Shown here: positions 51,298 through 61,072 of the stretch, one piece after another
How the letters are laid out: each line of letters begins with the position of its first letter
Numbering within the stretch: the first letter of the stretch is position 1
Assembly (NCBI RefSeq): GCF_030649675.1
Contig: NZ_JAUTDR010000001.1
Location: 248,001-312,000 of the forward strand
Direction of reading: 5' to 3'
Length of the DNA stretch: 64,000 nt
DNA from: Haliea sp. E1-2-M8
GTDB lineage: Bacteria; Pseudomonadota; Gammaproteobacteria; Pseudomonadales; Halieaceae
Translations under genes and position numbers: made by a program
Notes under the pieces: model-generated
Databases searched by the model: none
Seen by the model: the letters and a program-made list of their open reading frames with translations, nothing else
Told to the model about the DNA's origin: nothing

Positions 51298-52245
51298 CTA
51301 TTTGGCGTCGCGGTACAGGTCCGGATCCTCTGGCGTGGGGCGGGTCTTGAACCGCCGATGCATCCACAGGTACTGCTCCGGATGGCGGCGAACCTCGCGT
51401 TCAATGGTCGCGTTCACCAGGGTCGCGTCCGCCAGATCATCGCCGGAGGGGAAATTCTCCAGCGGTGCCCGGAAGTGGATGTCATAGCCCAGTGCGTCGC
51501 TGCGGCGGAAGTGGCTGAACGGCAGCACCGTACAGCCGCTGTGCTCGGCGATGCGGGAGGTGGCGGTGATCGAGGCGGCGGGGATGCCGAAGAAGGGGGC
51601 AAACACGATACCTTTGCGACCATAGTCCTGGTCGGTGGCGTACCAGACCGTGCGGTTTGCCCGCAGCTGTCGCAGCAGGCCGCGCAGATTCCTGGCTGAC
51701 AACGCCACGCCGTAGTGGCGCTCCCGGGCGCGGGTCATGAATGCGTTCAGCAACCGGTTGTTGTGGTCGCGCTGCATCACGTCGGCATCGACGAAGGAGG
51801 TTGCCAGGGTGCCGCAGAGATCCAGCGAACTGTAGTGGCCGCCGAGGGCGAGGATGCCCCTGCCCCGCTGCAGGGCCGCTGCCACATGCTCCAGCCCGTG
51901 CACGCGGGTATGCTTGAGGAAGTGCTCCGGCTTGCGAAACCAGGCCATGCCGATTTCCAGGATGCCGATGCCGTTGGAGTGGAAGGCACGGCGCACCAGC
52001 GCGCGCTGCTCCTGCGCATCCAGTTCGGGGAAACACAATCGTATATTCACCTCAGCGATATGGCGCCGGCGCGGAATCAGGCGCCAGGCCAGTTCGCCCA
52101 CGCCGGTGCCCAGCCACCACTGGGCCCGCAAAGGCAGTTGCGCCAGCAGCCACATCAAACCGATCAGCAGCCAGGTCGGCCACCAGCGTGGGTGCAGGTA
52201 GCCGCTGTAGCGGGTGTCGCGGGGTTGCTGCCGGCGCTTGCTCAC
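51298..52245 (-). CDS. lpxL: Lipid A biosynthesis acyltransferase (LpxL/LpxP family), copy 2
   Basis: A 315-residue homologue of copy 1, with INIRLCFPELDAQEQRALV near 66-84 and YATDQDYGRKGIVFAPFFG near 203-221. The catalytic site reads GHYSSLD, giving H-x4-D in place of the usual H-x4-E. Asp is chemically compatible and occurs in related acyltransferases. The two adjacent copies probably add two different secondary acyl chains. It is divergent from waaA with 133 bp between the starts. Confidence 0.9.
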   Translation of the reverse strand: MSKRRQQPRDTRYSGYLHPRWWPTWLLIGLMWLLAQLPLRAQWWLGTGVGELAWRLIPRRRHIAEVNIRLCFPELDAQEQRALVRRAFHSNGIGILEIGMAWFRKPEHFLKHTRVHGLEHVAAALQRGRGILALGGHYSSLDLCGTLATSFVDADVMQRDHNNRLLNAFMTRARERHYGVALSARNLRGLLRQLRANRTVWYATDQDYGRKGIVFAPFFGIPAASITATSRIAEHSGCTVLPFSHFRRSDALGYDIHFRAPLENFPSGDDLADATLVNATIEREVRRHPEQYLWMHRRFKTRPTPEDPDLYRDAK

Positions 52246-52378
52246 CTTGCGAAATGCTCACTCTGTTCTGGTTCCGGCCCGCAGTTTACCAGCCGGGGTG
52301 CGGCTGGCGGGAATACTTCGGCAGCGATAGTGCACGGGTTTCGGTAGAATGCCTGCTGACCCCGGTGCCGGAACTTGT

Positions 52379-53641
52379 ATGCTGCGCGCGCTCTACTCCC
52401 TGCTGTTTCGCCTGGCGCTGCCCTTTGTGCTGCTGCAGCTGTGGTGGTCCGGGCGCGGCAATCCAGGCCTGCGCAGCCACTGGCGCCAGCGGCTGGGCTA
52501 CCTGCAACCCGTGGCGCAGCCGGTGATCTGGGTGCACGCGGTATCGGTGGGGGAAACAATCGCCGCCGCTCCCCTGGTCAAAGCCCTGCTCAGGCACTAC
52601 CCGGACCAGCCGATCCTGATGACCGCGATGACCGCCACGGGCGCAGCCCGGGCTCGCGCCCTGTTCGGTGAGCGGGTGCAAGTGGCGTTCTCACCCTACG
52701 ATACGCCGGGCGCGGTTGGCCGCTTTCTCGACCGCGCCCGTCCCGTGGCGCTGGTGATTCTGGAGACCGAGCTGTGGCCAAATATGGTCGCCCTGACCCG
52801 GGCTCGCGATATCCCGGTCATGCTGGTCAATGCACGCCTGTCGGAGCGCTCTGCCCGCGGCTACCGGCGCATTGGTGGCCTGGTGCGGCCAATGCTGGCG
52901 AGTCTGGACTGGATCGCAGCCCAGGCGGAAGACGATGCCCGCCGCTTTATCGACATTGGTGCGTCGCCACAGGTCGTCACCGTGACCGGCAGCATCAAAT
53001 TTGATGTCGAGATTGAGCCGGAGGTGCGTCTTGCGGCTGCCAGTCTGCGCAATAGCCTGGGCGCGAGCCGCCCGGTATGGATCGCCGCCAGTACTCACGA
53101 TGGCGAGGATAGCCAGGTCCTCGCGGCTCATCGCGGCGTGCTGGAACAGTACCCCGAGGCGCTGCTGATCCTGGTGCCGCGCCATCCCGAGCGCTTCGAG
53201 CAGGTGGCCCACGAGGTGACTGCGGCCGGCTTCAGGCTGGCCCGGCGTTCCATTGCTGCAGATGCCCGGGCAGCGGAGGTGTATCTCGGCGATACCATGG
53301 GCGAACTGCTGCTGCTTTACGGGACGGCCGATCTCGCCTTTGTGGCCGGCTCGCTGATAGAGCGCGGCGGCCACAACCCGCTGGAACCTGCAGCGTGGGC
53401 CCTGCCGGTGATCACCGGGCCGCAGGTGTTCAATTTCGAGGTTATCTATGATGCGCTGCAAGCGGGGAGCGGACTGCTCCGGGTCGCCGACAGCGACAGC
53501 CTGGCCCGGGCGGTATTGTCGCTGCTGGCGGACCCGCAGCGGCGCGTGAGCACCGGGCGCGCTGCGCTGGCAATCGTGGCGGCCAATCGGGGAGCGCTGG
53601 AAAATGTCCTGACGGGGGTGGTGGCCCGTCTGCCGCGCTAG
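52379..53641 (+). CDS. waaA: Kdo transferase
   Basis: A 420-residue GT30 enzyme. The N-terminal membrane anchor is MLRALYSLLFRLALPFVLLQ. IWVHAVSVGETIAAAPLVKALL lies near residue 50 and contains the catalytic Glu, LVILETELWPNM near 125 and AGSLIERGGHNPLEPAAW near 325-342. It transfers Kdo from CMP-Kdo to lipid IVA. I chose ATG 52379; an ATG 30 bases upstream adds residues that do not fit the family start. It is the core gene of the lipid A cluster. Confidence 0.94.
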   Translation: MLRALYSLLFRLALPFVLLQLWWSGRGNPGLRSHWRQRLGYLQPVAQPVIWVHAVSVGETIAAAPLVKALLRHYPDQPILMTAMTATGAARARALFGERVQVAFSPYDTPGAVGRFLDRARPVALVILETELWPNMVALTRARDIPVMLVNARLSERSARGYRRIGGLVRPMLASLDWIAAQAEDDARRFIDIGASPQVVTVTGSIKFDVEIEPEVRLAAASLRNSLGASRPVWIAASTHDGEDSQVLAAHRGVLEQYPEALLILVPRHPERFEQVAHEVTAAGFRLARRSIAADARAAEVYLGDTMGELLLLYGTADLAFVAGSLIERGGHNPLEPAAWALPVITGPQVFNFEVIYDALQAGSGLLRVADSDSLARAVLSLLADPQRRVSTGRAALAIVAANRGALENVLTGVVARLPR

Positions 53642-53656
53642 TGTCGCATCACCCCG

Positions 53657-54151
53657 CTAGAGCCCGCCCAGCAAGGCTGCGCGCAGGGCCGGGCGGCTGG
53701 TGTCTGGCGACAGCCAGATGGCGACGAAGTATGCACCAAAATCGGCGTCTTCCATCATTCCCAGTTTCTCGCCGTTGAAGTAGAAGGTGCTGCGATTATC
53801 CGCATCCAGCTCCAGGGCGATGACATCGTTCTTGCCGACGTCCGGCCACAGCGCAGTCAGTTCCTTCAGCCAGGCGTCGCGCCGTTCGTGGGCCACCTGC
53901 AGGTGATCCCATTCAGCGTCGGTCTGCTCTACCAGCGCTTTCGCCTTGATCTTGCGCAGGTACTCAATCTCCAGCCGCAGGGGACGCTGGTCCTGTTGAT
54001 AGCGGCCGTCCTCCGTATACAGGCGAGAATCGTAGACGGAGAAGAACATCACGTTGAGGCGCGCCTCGCCGACCATTTGCAGGGAGGACGAGGCCGCCAA
54101 TGCGGTGGTGGCCAGCAGGCCGAAGACGAGACTAGCCAGGAAGCGGGTCAT
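53657..54151 (-). CDS. Chalcone-isomerase-like secreted protein
   Basis: A 164-residue protein with signal peptide MTRFLASLVFGLLATTALA. GGAGG lies 9 bases before ATG 54151. Segments VGEARLNVMFFSVYDSRLYT and LRLEIEYLRKIKAKALVEQT match the bacterial chalcone isomerase-like fold (PF16036 group). Such proteins are periplasmic and of unknown function. It overlaps the DUF2878 gene by 20 bp, so the two are likely coupled. Confidence 0.8.
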   Translation of the reverse strand: MTRFLASLVFGLLATTALAASSSLQMVGEARLNVMFFSVYDSRLYTEDGRYQQDQRPLRLEIEYLRKIKAKALVEQTDAEWDHLQVAHERRDAWLKELTALWPDVGKNDVIALELDADNRSTFYFNGEKLGMMEDADFGAYFVAIWLSPDTSRPALRAALLGGL

Positions 54152-54710
54152 GACTCTCAACCTCCACAGGACCGAACAAGCGCCGTTGCAGATAGTATAG
54201 CGCCGGCAGCAGCAGTGACCAGATCAGCGCCATGATCAGCAGGCTTTGCCACAGGGGCCAGCCGAACTCCACCGCGCCCAGGCGGGAGCCGGCGAAGTAG
54301 TTGAAGGGGAACACCAGCCCGCCGGCAAGGGCGGTCAACCAGGGCCGGGCGCCGAGAAAGGCGAGGCTGCGGCCCGGGGTGGTGGCGAAAGCCAGCCACA
54401 GGCAGCCCAGCCAGCCGGGCATCAGCACGCCCCCTGCAAACTGGAACACGCCGACCAGGCTGAGGCCCGTGTCAACGGCAATGCCGATCCCGCCGAGCAG
54501 GGCCAGTTGGCGTATCTCCAGGCGCCGCCTCGCCACCAGCAGCAAGTGCAGGCCGATCAGGCCGAGGCTGACCACAAGCAGGTTGTCGCGCCCCAGTACG
54601 GTGCAGAACCAGGTGCTCTGGAACCAGAGGGCGTTGAACCAGGGCTTCTCGCCGAGTTGGCCGGCGAAGGACCGGGGGCTGGCGGCGCTGTCAGCAAGCG
54701 GTGGCGTCAT
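54132..54710 (-). CDS. DUF2878 membrane protein
   Basis: A 192-residue protein with five to six hydrophobic helices. FNALWFQSTWFCTVLGRDN near 26-44, GIAVDTGLSLVGVFQF near 76 and FPFNYFAGSRLGA near 135 fit DUF2878. It is usually paired with the chalcone-isomerase-like gene as here. Function unknown. Confidence 0.85.
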   Translation of the reverse strand: MTPPLADSAASPRSFAGQLGEKPWFNALWFQSTWFCTVLGRDNLLVVSLGLIGLHLLLVARRRLEIRQLALLGGIGIAVDTGLSLVGVFQFAGGVLMPGWLGCLWLAFATTPGRSLAFLGARPWLTALAGGLVFPFNYFAGSRLGAVEFGWPLWQSLLIMALIWSLLLPALYYLQRRLFGPVEVESHDPLPG

Positions 54711-54775
54711 GCCAGTGTGACCTCAGGAATGGGGTCTTGTTACGGGCCGCAGCCAGCGCCGGATCAGGCGGCTCC

Positions 54776-55348
54776 TCAGCTGCCGTGAGTGCCCAGGTAG
54801 TGTGAGCTCAGGGCAGGGGGTTTTTCCAGGGTCTCATTGATCTCGTAGAGACGCTCGTAGCGGGTTTCCCGGATCAGCCAGCGGCCGTTGACCTTCACGT
54901 AGCGGTCCCAGTACAGGGCGGTACCCGTGGTGAGAGCGTTGTGTTCCAGCAGCCACATATTGTCCGCCAGGTACCAGATACCGGTGGCCTCGGTCTCGCT
55001 GAGGATCTGGATTTCCGGCTGGTGGCCGTTGTGGTGGCCGACGGAGCGCTTGTTGAAGGACTTGCCGATATTGGCCAGATAGTCGGCCTTGCCGTTGACC
55101 TTCCATTCGTAGCTGCCACCGATGAAGTGAACCTCGACGTCGTCGTGGAACAGAGGGCCGAGCTCGTCCAGGTTGGCGGTGTCGATGCAGCGGAAATAGG
55201 CGTGTTTGAGCTGCTTGATGGCCTCCATGTCCATCAACCGCTGGATATCCCGGCGCAGGCCCTCGATGTCGGTACCGGTAGCCTCCAGGGGCAATCCATC
55301 CTGGATTCCCATGGTGCTCTTGTTCAATTTCTGCCGCTGCGTTGTCAT
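54776..55348 (-). CDS. SnoaL/NTF2-like protein (ring-hydroxylating dioxygenase beta-subunit fold)
   Basis: A 190-residue protein with GGAGGG 8 bases before ATG 55348. DMEAIKQLKHAYFRCIDTAN near 40-59 and LGPLFHDDVEVHF near 63-75 are the start of the cone fold, with YWDRYVKVNGRWLIRETRYERLY near 145-167. The Asp-His residues suggest an isomerase/dehydratase-type pocket. It stands alone between DUF2878 and the permease. Substrate unknown. Confidence 0.8.
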   Translation of the reverse strand: MTTQRQKLNKSTMGIQDGLPLEATGTDIEGLRRDIQRLMDMEAIKQLKHAYFRCIDTANLDELGPLFHDDVEVHFIGGSYEWKVNGKADYLANIGKSFNKRSVGHHNGHQPEIQILSETEATGIWYLADNMWLLEHNALTTGTALYWDRYVKVNGRWLIRETRYERLYEINETLEKPPALSSHYLGTHGS

Positions 55349-55466
55349 TGTGCTGTCCCTCCGGGCTGTTATTCGTCGGCAGTGTAAGCGCCGCGCGGGC
55401 AGGGGTCATCAGCCGGGGGCTGAATAGTTAGGCTCGCCGCCAGAACTGTTGCGGCCACAGCCAGCT

Positions 55467-56837
55467 TCAGCGCGGGCGGTGCTTTTCGGCGCTGTGGATC
55501 ACCGCTTCCCCCAGCAGCAGGGTCACGATGACGCCGATCAGCACCGGCCACTGGATGCCGTCCACCGGCGTGTAGACAAACAGCACGATGGACAGGGCCA
55601 ACACCAGGAAACAGGCCCAGGCGCAGAGCCGGGCCAGCGGCATGCCGCCGGGGATGCGGTAGGGACGATGGTGGTGAGGATCCGTGCGGCGCAGTTTGAG
55701 GAAGGTCAGCAGCATGCCCAGGTAGGGCAACAGGAAGATAACCGCGCTGAAGGTGAACAGGGACCAGAACAGGTCTTCGTTGGACAGCGCCAGGAAGCCG
55801 TACAGCAGCAGCACGACAGTGCTGACGATACCCATCAGCACCGCAGCCCCGATTGGCGTGCCCAGGGATTTGTTCTCGAAGGCGAAGATGCGTGGCAGCT
55901 CGCCCTCCAGCGCCGCTTCTGCAGCCGCCCGGTTGCAGCCCAGGGCCCAGGTGACGCCGTTGGAGAAAAACGTGTAGAGGGCGCCGATGCCCAGCACGGT
56001 GACGAACACGGTGCCCCCCGCGCTGCCGCCAAAGAACAGTTGCAGGGTGTCGACGAGCCCCTCCACCAGGTTGATGTCGGCGGCGGGGAGGGCGGCCAGT
56101 ACCGCCATGGTGCCGCCGACATAGAGCACCAGGATGATCACACCGGAGATCAGGATGGAGCGCGGTACATCCCGGGCCGGGTTGCGCATTTCCTCACTGC
56201 CGGCGCTGACCAGCTCGAACCCGAGCATGCCGTAGATAATCGCCGGGATGTAGTGAATGCTGTTGCTCCAGTCCGGTGTCAGCGTCTCCAGGGTCAGCGG
56301 ATTGGCCATGCCGTGGTCCTGCACGTGAATGATCGCGCCGACAATGATGGCAAGAAAAATCAGAACCTTGAGGATGGCGCCGAGGTTGGGAATCCACTTG
56401 CCGACCTCCAGGGTCACCACGTTGACCAGCACCGCCAGCCAGGTCAGGACGATGCCGATGGCAATCTGCCAACCCAGGCTGAGATCGGGAAAGAACATCT
56501 GCTTGAAGACCCCGGCAAAGAGGATGAAGATCGCCGGCATCCACACCGCGGTATTGACCCAGTAGCACCAGGTCGCCCGGGCGCCCCAGCGGCCGCCGTA
56601 GGCATCCCGGATCCAGGCGTAGATCCCGCCCTGCTGCGGGTAGGCGCAGCCCATTTCGGCGCAGATCAGGGCAAAGGGGACAAAGAACACCAGCCCCAGC
56701 AGCAGCCACCAGAACAGGCTGGGGGCGCCGACCGAGGCGGCGGCGGTCAGGGTATCCAGCAGCAGGATGGCGGAGACGGTGAACAGGACCATGTCGCGCT
56801 GGCGCAGGGTTTTGCTGTGCACGATCTGCTCGGTCAT
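55467..56837 (-). CDS. APC-superfamily amino acid/polyamine permease
   Basis: A 456-residue transporter with about 12 transmembrane helices. The first helix segment (FTVSAILLLDTLTAAASVGAP) and GCAYPQQGGIYAWIRDAYG near 70-88 match the APC substrate/sodium-site region, as does FELVSAGSEEMRNPARDVPRS near 205-225. It precedes the aminotransferase gene's stop by 25 bp on the same strand, so the two are probably co-transcribed. Given the neighbours it may import a polyamine or gamma-amino acid. Confidence 0.9.
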   Translation of the reverse strand: MTEQIVHSKTLRQRDMVLFTVSAILLLDTLTAAASVGAPSLFWWLLLGLVFFVPFALICAEMGCAYPQQGGIYAWIRDAYGGRWGARATWCYWVNTAVWMPAIFILFAGVFKQMFFPDLSLGWQIAIGIVLTWLAVLVNVVTLEVGKWIPNLGAILKVLIFLAIIVGAIIHVQDHGMANPLTLETLTPDWSNSIHYIPAIIYGMLGFELVSAGSEEMRNPARDVPRSILISGVIILVLYVGGTMAVLAALPAADINLVEGLVDTLQLFFGGSAGGTVFVTVLGIGALYTFFSNGVTWALGCNRAAAEAALEGELPRIFAFENKSLGTPIGAAVLMGIVSTVVLLLYGFLALSNEDLFWSLFTFSAVIFLLPYLGMLLTFLKLRRTDPHHHRPYRIPGGMPLARLCAWACFLVLALSIVLFVYTPVDGIQWPVLIGVIVTLLLGEAVIHSAEKHRPR

Positions 56838-56862
56838 CGCAGTTGCCCCCTAGGGGAAAGGG

Positions 56863-58230
56863 CTAGTTGACGCCATAGTGCGCCGCGGTTTCATCGAGCG
56901 CCTGGTGCAGTTTCTCCACCAGGATGTCAATTTCCGCCGTGCTGCTGACCAGCGGTGGCGCGGTAATCATGGCATCCCCGGTCTGGCGCACCATCAGGCC
57001 ATTGCTGTTGGCGCGGTCGCGGCAGTAGACCGCGGCCTGGCCGTCGGGCGCCAGGCGCTCGCGGGAGCCCTTGTCGCGAACCAGCTCGACGGCGGCGAAC
57101 ATGCCGCGGCCGCGCACCTGGCCGACGATCGGGTGGCTTTCCAGCTCCCGCAGGCGGCGCTGGAAATGCGGCGCTATGTTGTCCGCGGCGGTCTGGATGA
57201 TATTGGTCTTGTGCAGGGTCTGTAGCGTGGCCAGGCCCGCGGCGCAGGACGCCGGGTGCCCGGAGTAGGTCAGGCCGTGAGTGAACTCGCCGCCGTGGGC
57301 CAGCAGCACGTCCGCGATCTGGTCGCTGATCATCACCCCGCCGAGGGGGATGTAGCCGTTGGTGATGGCCTTGGCGAAGGTCATCAGCTGGGGCTTGATC
57401 TGGTAGGTGTCGCTGCCGAACCAGTCCCCGGTGCGGCCGAAGCCGCAGATCACTTCGTCGGCGATCAGCAGGATATCGCGCTCGTCGCAGATGCGCTGGA
57501 TTTCCGGCCAGTAGGTGTCCGGGGGCACGATAACACCGCCGGCGCCCTGGATGGGTTCGGCGATAAATGCGGCGACGTTCTCCTCGCCCAGTTCGTCGAT
57601 CTTCTGTTCCAGTTCCCGCGCCACCTTGACCCCGAATTCCTCCGGGGACAGGTCGCCGCCCTCGGCAAACCAGTGCGGCTGGTTGATGTGGTGGACGTAG
57701 TTCAGGCCCCAGACCTGCGCATGCATGGCGCTCATGCCGCCCAGGGAGCCCGCGGCGATGGTGGAGCCGTGGTAGGCGTTCTTGCGGCTGATGAAGTGTT
57801 TCTTGTTCGGTTTGCCCAGCAGGTCGAAGTAGCGGTGTACCAGGCGGATATTGGTGTCGTTGGCCTCGGAGCCGGAGTTGGTGAAGAACACGTGGTTGAA
57901 GCGCTCGGGGGTGATTTCTACCAGCGCCCGGGCCAGCTCCACCGCGGGCTGGTTCGAGCAGCGGAAGAAGTTGTTGTAGAAGGGCAGTTCCTGCAACTGA
58001 CGATAGATGGCTTCAACGATCTGGTGCTGGCTGTAACCGAGGTTGCAGCACCAGAGGCCGGACATGCCGTCCAGCATCTTGTTGCCGTCGGTGTCGTAAA
58101 TATAGATGTGCTCGGCCCGGTTGACGATGCGTCCGCCGTGGGCGGCGTAGTCGCGCAGGTCGGTGAACGGGTGGAAGTGGTGGGAGCGGTCGAGGTCCCG
58201 CAGTGCTTGCGAATCAGCTGTCATGTCCAT
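56863..58230 (-). CDS. spuC: Class III aminotransferase, polyamine:pyruvate type (SpuC-like)
   Basis: A 455-residue PLP enzyme. FFTNSGSEANDTNIRLVH near 113-130, the PLP-Asp in LIADEVICGFGRTGDWF near 253-270 and the Schiff-base Lys in TFAKAITNGYIPLGG near 284-298. The pattern matches putrescine/omega-amino acid:pyruvate aminotransferases. It is divergent from a glutamine-synthetase-like gene of polyamine catabolism, which supports the substrate call. Confidence 0.85.
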   Translation of the reverse strand: MDMTADSQALRDLDRSHHFHPFTDLRDYAAHGGRIVNRAEHIYIYDTDGNKMLDGMSGLWCCNLGYSQHQIVEAIYRQLQELPFYNNFFRCSNQPAVELARALVEITPERFNHVFFTNSGSEANDTNIRLVHRYFDLLGKPNKKHFISRKNAYHGSTIAAGSLGGMSAMHAQVWGLNYVHHINQPHWFAEGGDLSPEEFGVKVARELEQKIDELGEENVAAFIAEPIQGAGGVIVPPDTYWPEIQRICDERDILLIADEVICGFGRTGDWFGSDTYQIKPQLMTFAKAITNGYIPLGGVMISDQIADVLLAHGGEFTHGLTYSGHPASCAAGLATLQTLHKTNIIQTAADNIAPHFQRRLRELESHPIVGQVRGRGMFAAVELVRDKGSRERLAPDGQAAVYCRDRANSNGLMVRQTGDAMITAPPLVSSTAEIDILVEKLHQALDETAAHYGVN

Positions 58231-58352
58231 TGTCCTGAGTATCTACCCGGAAGTGGTATAGTCGCGCACACCGCCAGCGTAGTTTAATGATGATGCCGAA
58301 TAGTGTGGCACAGCCTCCCGCTGAAGCAATTACCCCTAAAGTGGTGTTTTCC

Positions 58353-59702
58353 ATGAATGATGTGCAGCAGAGCCTGCAGGCTTTTCTCAACAGTAACCCG
58401 GATATCGAGATCTTCGAGGTCATGCTCCCCGACATCGGCGGCGGCATGCGTGGCAAGTGGATCACCCGGGACAAGATCCACAAGGTTTTCGCCGGCGAGG
58501 TCAAGCTGCCAGCGAGCTCCATCGCCTTCGATACCTGGGGCCGCGACATCGAGGCCTGGGTGTTCACCGGCGGCGACGGCGACGGTTACTGCGAGGCGGA
58601 TGTCCGCACTTTGGTGCGGGTGCCGTGGATGCCGCGGCCCACTGCCCAGGTGCTGATGTCGATGCGCGAGGCCGACGGCAGCCCCGGTGTCCTCGATCCT
58701 CGCTTCATGCTGCGCAACATCATGGCCCGCTTCGCGCAACTGGGCCTGACCCCGGTGCTGGCCACGGAAATGGAGTTCTACCTGCTGCAGGAGGAGCCCG
58801 ATAGTTTGGGTCGACCCCGCCATACCCAGACCGACCGGGTCGGCGGCCGCCTGCACGCGGGCCAGACCTACTGCCTGGACACCATGGCGTCCATGTCGGA
58901 ACTGATGCACGGGATCCGCGATGCCTGCGAGATTCAGCAGCTACCGGTAGACACGCTGATCAAGGAGGGCGCGCCGTCCCAGTACGAGATCAACCTGTAT
59001 CATAGCCCCGACGCCCTGCTCGCCTGCGACCAGGCGGTGATGCTGCAGCGCGCGATCAAGGGCGTGGCCCGCAGCCAGGGTTTGCTCGCCACTTTCATGG
59101 CCAAGCCTTTCGGTGAGCTGGCGGGTAACGGCATGCATGTGCACTGCAGCCTGCTGGATGCCGAGGGCAACAACGCCTTCGACGACGGCACCGGCAGGGG
59201 CACGCCGCTGTTGCGCCAGGCGATCGCCGGCTGTATGGCGAGTATGGCCGACAGCATGCTGCTGTTTGCCCCGCACCTGAATTCCTACCGCCGTTTCCGC
59301 CGCGGCACCCATGCTCCGCTGGCGCCCTGCTGGGGCTACGAAAACCGGACCGTTTCCCTGCGGGTGCCCACGGACCAGCCGGCGGCCACCCGCATCGAGC
59401 ACCGTGTCGCGGGTGCGGATGCCCACCCCCACCTGGCCGTTACCGCGATTCTGGCCGGCATGCTCGCTGGTATCGAGCAACAGCTGGAAGCACCGCCGCC
59501 AATCGAGGGTAACGCCTACGACCAGGTGCCGCTGTCCCTGCCGCGCTACTGGCCGGACGCGCTGGATCGGTTCCGTGATTCGGCGTTCATCCGCGACAAC
59601 TTCGGCCCCGAATTCCAGCGCGTGATGACCCTGATGAAGGAACAGGAGATGGACGACTTCGACCGCCAGGTTACCCCGCTGGAGTATGACGCCTGTCTCT
59701 AG
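58353..59702 (+). CDS. puuA: Gamma-glutamylpolyamine synthetase (glutamine synthetase family)
   Basis: A 449-residue member of the GS family. DIGGGMRGKWITRDK near 25, EMEFYLLQEEPD near 137 with catalytic Glu, GNGMHVHCSLLD near 255-266 and NSYRRFRRGTHAPLAPCWGYENRT near 315-338. The lack of the adenylylation loop and the neighbouring polyamine aminotransferase indicate a PuuA/SpuI-type enzyme, which glutamylates putrescine or a related amine. The start is uncertain: an ATG 66 bases upstream (58287) is in frame, but neither has a strong ribosome binding site. Confidence 0.85.
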   Translation: MNDVQQSLQAFLNSNPDIEIFEVMLPDIGGGMRGKWITRDKIHKVFAGEVKLPASSIAFDTWGRDIEAWVFTGGDGDGYCEADVRTLVRVPWMPRPTAQVLMSMREADGSPGVLDPRFMLRNIMARFAQLGLTPVLATEMEFYLLQEEPDSLGRPRHTQTDRVGGRLHAGQTYCLDTMASMSELMHGIRDACEIQQLPVDTLIKEGAPSQYEINLYHSPDALLACDQAVMLQRAIKGVARSQGLLATFMAKPFGELAGNGMHVHCSLLDAEGNNAFDDGTGRGTPLLRQAIAGCMASMADSMLLFAPHLNSYRRFRRGTHAPLAPCWGYENRTVSLRVPTDQPAATRIEHRVAGADAHPHLAVTAILAGMLAGIEQQLEAPPPIEGNAYDQVPLSLPRYWPDALDRFRDSAFIRDNFGPEFQRVMTLMKEQEMDDFDRQVTPLEYDACL

Positions 59703-59705
59703 TGC

Positions 59706-60893
59706 TCAAACCGTTTGAGCACCAGAGGGCGGCCGCAACACGCTGCCGCCCAGGAGCAGCGGCACCAGCAGGGTGTAGCCGCCCAGCACCAGTGCAATAC
59801 TGCGCATGTCAATTCCGGCGTCCATCAGGGCTCCGAATAATACCGGTGAGATCGCCGTGCTCACCACCATCACCGCGTGCAGCATGGCGCGGATGGCGCC
59901 GATGTGGCGGGTGCCGTAGAGCTCTGCCCACAGAGCGCCGCCGAGGGTGCCATGGGCGCCGGCGGACAGACCGAGCAAGCCCATGTAGGCGAAGACCTCC
60001 CAGGTGGCACTCTGTTGCCACAGCAGCAGGCAGCCCAGTCCCATGGGAACCAGGTAGAAGCGCATCAGCCGCCGCGCCGTATAGCGGTCGGTGAGAAAGC
60101 CAGCCAGCAGGCCGCCGCTGACCTGGAACAGGGCGTAGGCGGTAAAGGCCGAGGCCAGCAGGGGCAGGGTCCAGTCCGTGGCTTCAGCCACCGCCGTCTG
60201 GTGGAAGAACAGGCCGGTAATAACGAAGGGCGTGGTGAGTGTGACCGGGAGAATGGCGTAAAAACGCCAGTCCCGGAGCACCTGCTGGCGGCTGGCGTGG
60301 CTGATGTCGGGGCTGTCATTCAGTATCGGCGCAGGCAGCTCGCGGCACAGTCGCAGCAACAGGGGAATCAGCAGCAGCAGCGCGACAGCTGCCAGCCACC
60401 ACAGCTGGCGCCAGGCCACCACGCCCAGCGCGGCGACCACCAGCATCGGCAATAGCGCCTCGCTCAGCGGGAAGCCCAGCTGGGCCAGCGCCAGGGCGCG
60501 CCCGCGCCCGGCCTGGAAATAGCGGGCAATAGTGGTGACGGCGATGTGGCCCATCAACCCCTGGCCGCAGAGGCGCAACAGCAAAATTCCCGGGATCAGC
60601 CAGAGGGCGGTGGGCGCCAGCGCCACCAGGGCACAGCCAGCGGCAAAGGTGAGTACCGCGAACGCGGTGTAGCGGGGCAATGGCACGTCGTCCAACCAGC
60701 GCCCGACCTTCACTATCAGCAGGCCACTGACGAGGGTGGCGCAGCTGTAGATCAGGCCGAGCTGGGCGTAGTCCAGGCCGAATTCATCGCGCCAGGCGCC
60801 CCCGAACAGGCCGATAAAGAAGGTTTGCCCAAAACCCGAGAACAGGGTCGCGAGCAGGCCGAAACCCAGCAGGCGGATACCGAAGTCGGGCAA
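59706..60893 (-). CDS. MFS transporter
   Basis: A 395-residue permease with about 12 helices. The loop motif GRWLDDVPLPRY near 66-77 and the second-half loop FLTDRYTARRLMRFY near 260-274 are the MFS cytoplasmic signatures. The start LLGFGLLATLFSGFGQTFFIG matches monocarboxylate/oxalate-type MFS proteins. Substrate unknown. It is convergent with the glutamylpolyamine synthetase (3-bp gap). Confidence 0.9.
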   Translation of the reverse strand: MPDFGIRLLGFGLLATLFSGFGQTFFIGLFGGAWRDEFGLDYAQLGLIYSCATLVSGLLIVKVGRWLDDVPLPRYTAFAVLTFAAGCALVALAPTALWLIPGILLLRLCGQGLMGHIAVTTIARYFQAGRGRALALAQLGFPLSEALLPMLVVAALGVVAWRQLWWLAAVALLLLIPLLLRLCRELPAPILNDSPDISHASRQQVLRDWRFYAILPVTLTTPFVITGLFFHQTAVAEATDWTLPLLASAFTAYALFQVSGGLLAGFLTDRYTARRLMRFYLVPMGLGCLLLWQQSATWEVFAYMGLLGLSAGAHGTLGGALWAELYGTRHIGAIRAMLHAVMVVSTAISPVLFGALMDAGIDMRSIALVLGGYTLLVPLLLGGSVLRPPSGAQTV

Positions 60894-61072
60894 TTGACGG
60901 TCCTTGTGTTGCCGTGGCGGGTCGAGATTATAACGCAGGAGTTGCGGCCGCCCGGGGTGGTTTTCATCAGGAAATATCGAAATAAAATCGTGTCAATTTC
61001 GAATAGATCGATTCCAATGCAGCCGTTAAGGTAGCGACGCTGTCGAATCCACATCCAGAGCAAGGAGCGTCA

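Noticed and set aside
55449-56870. 473-codon frame opposite the permease
   Set aside because: Antisense shadow of a clear 12-helix transporter, with a Gln/Asp/His-rich peptide.
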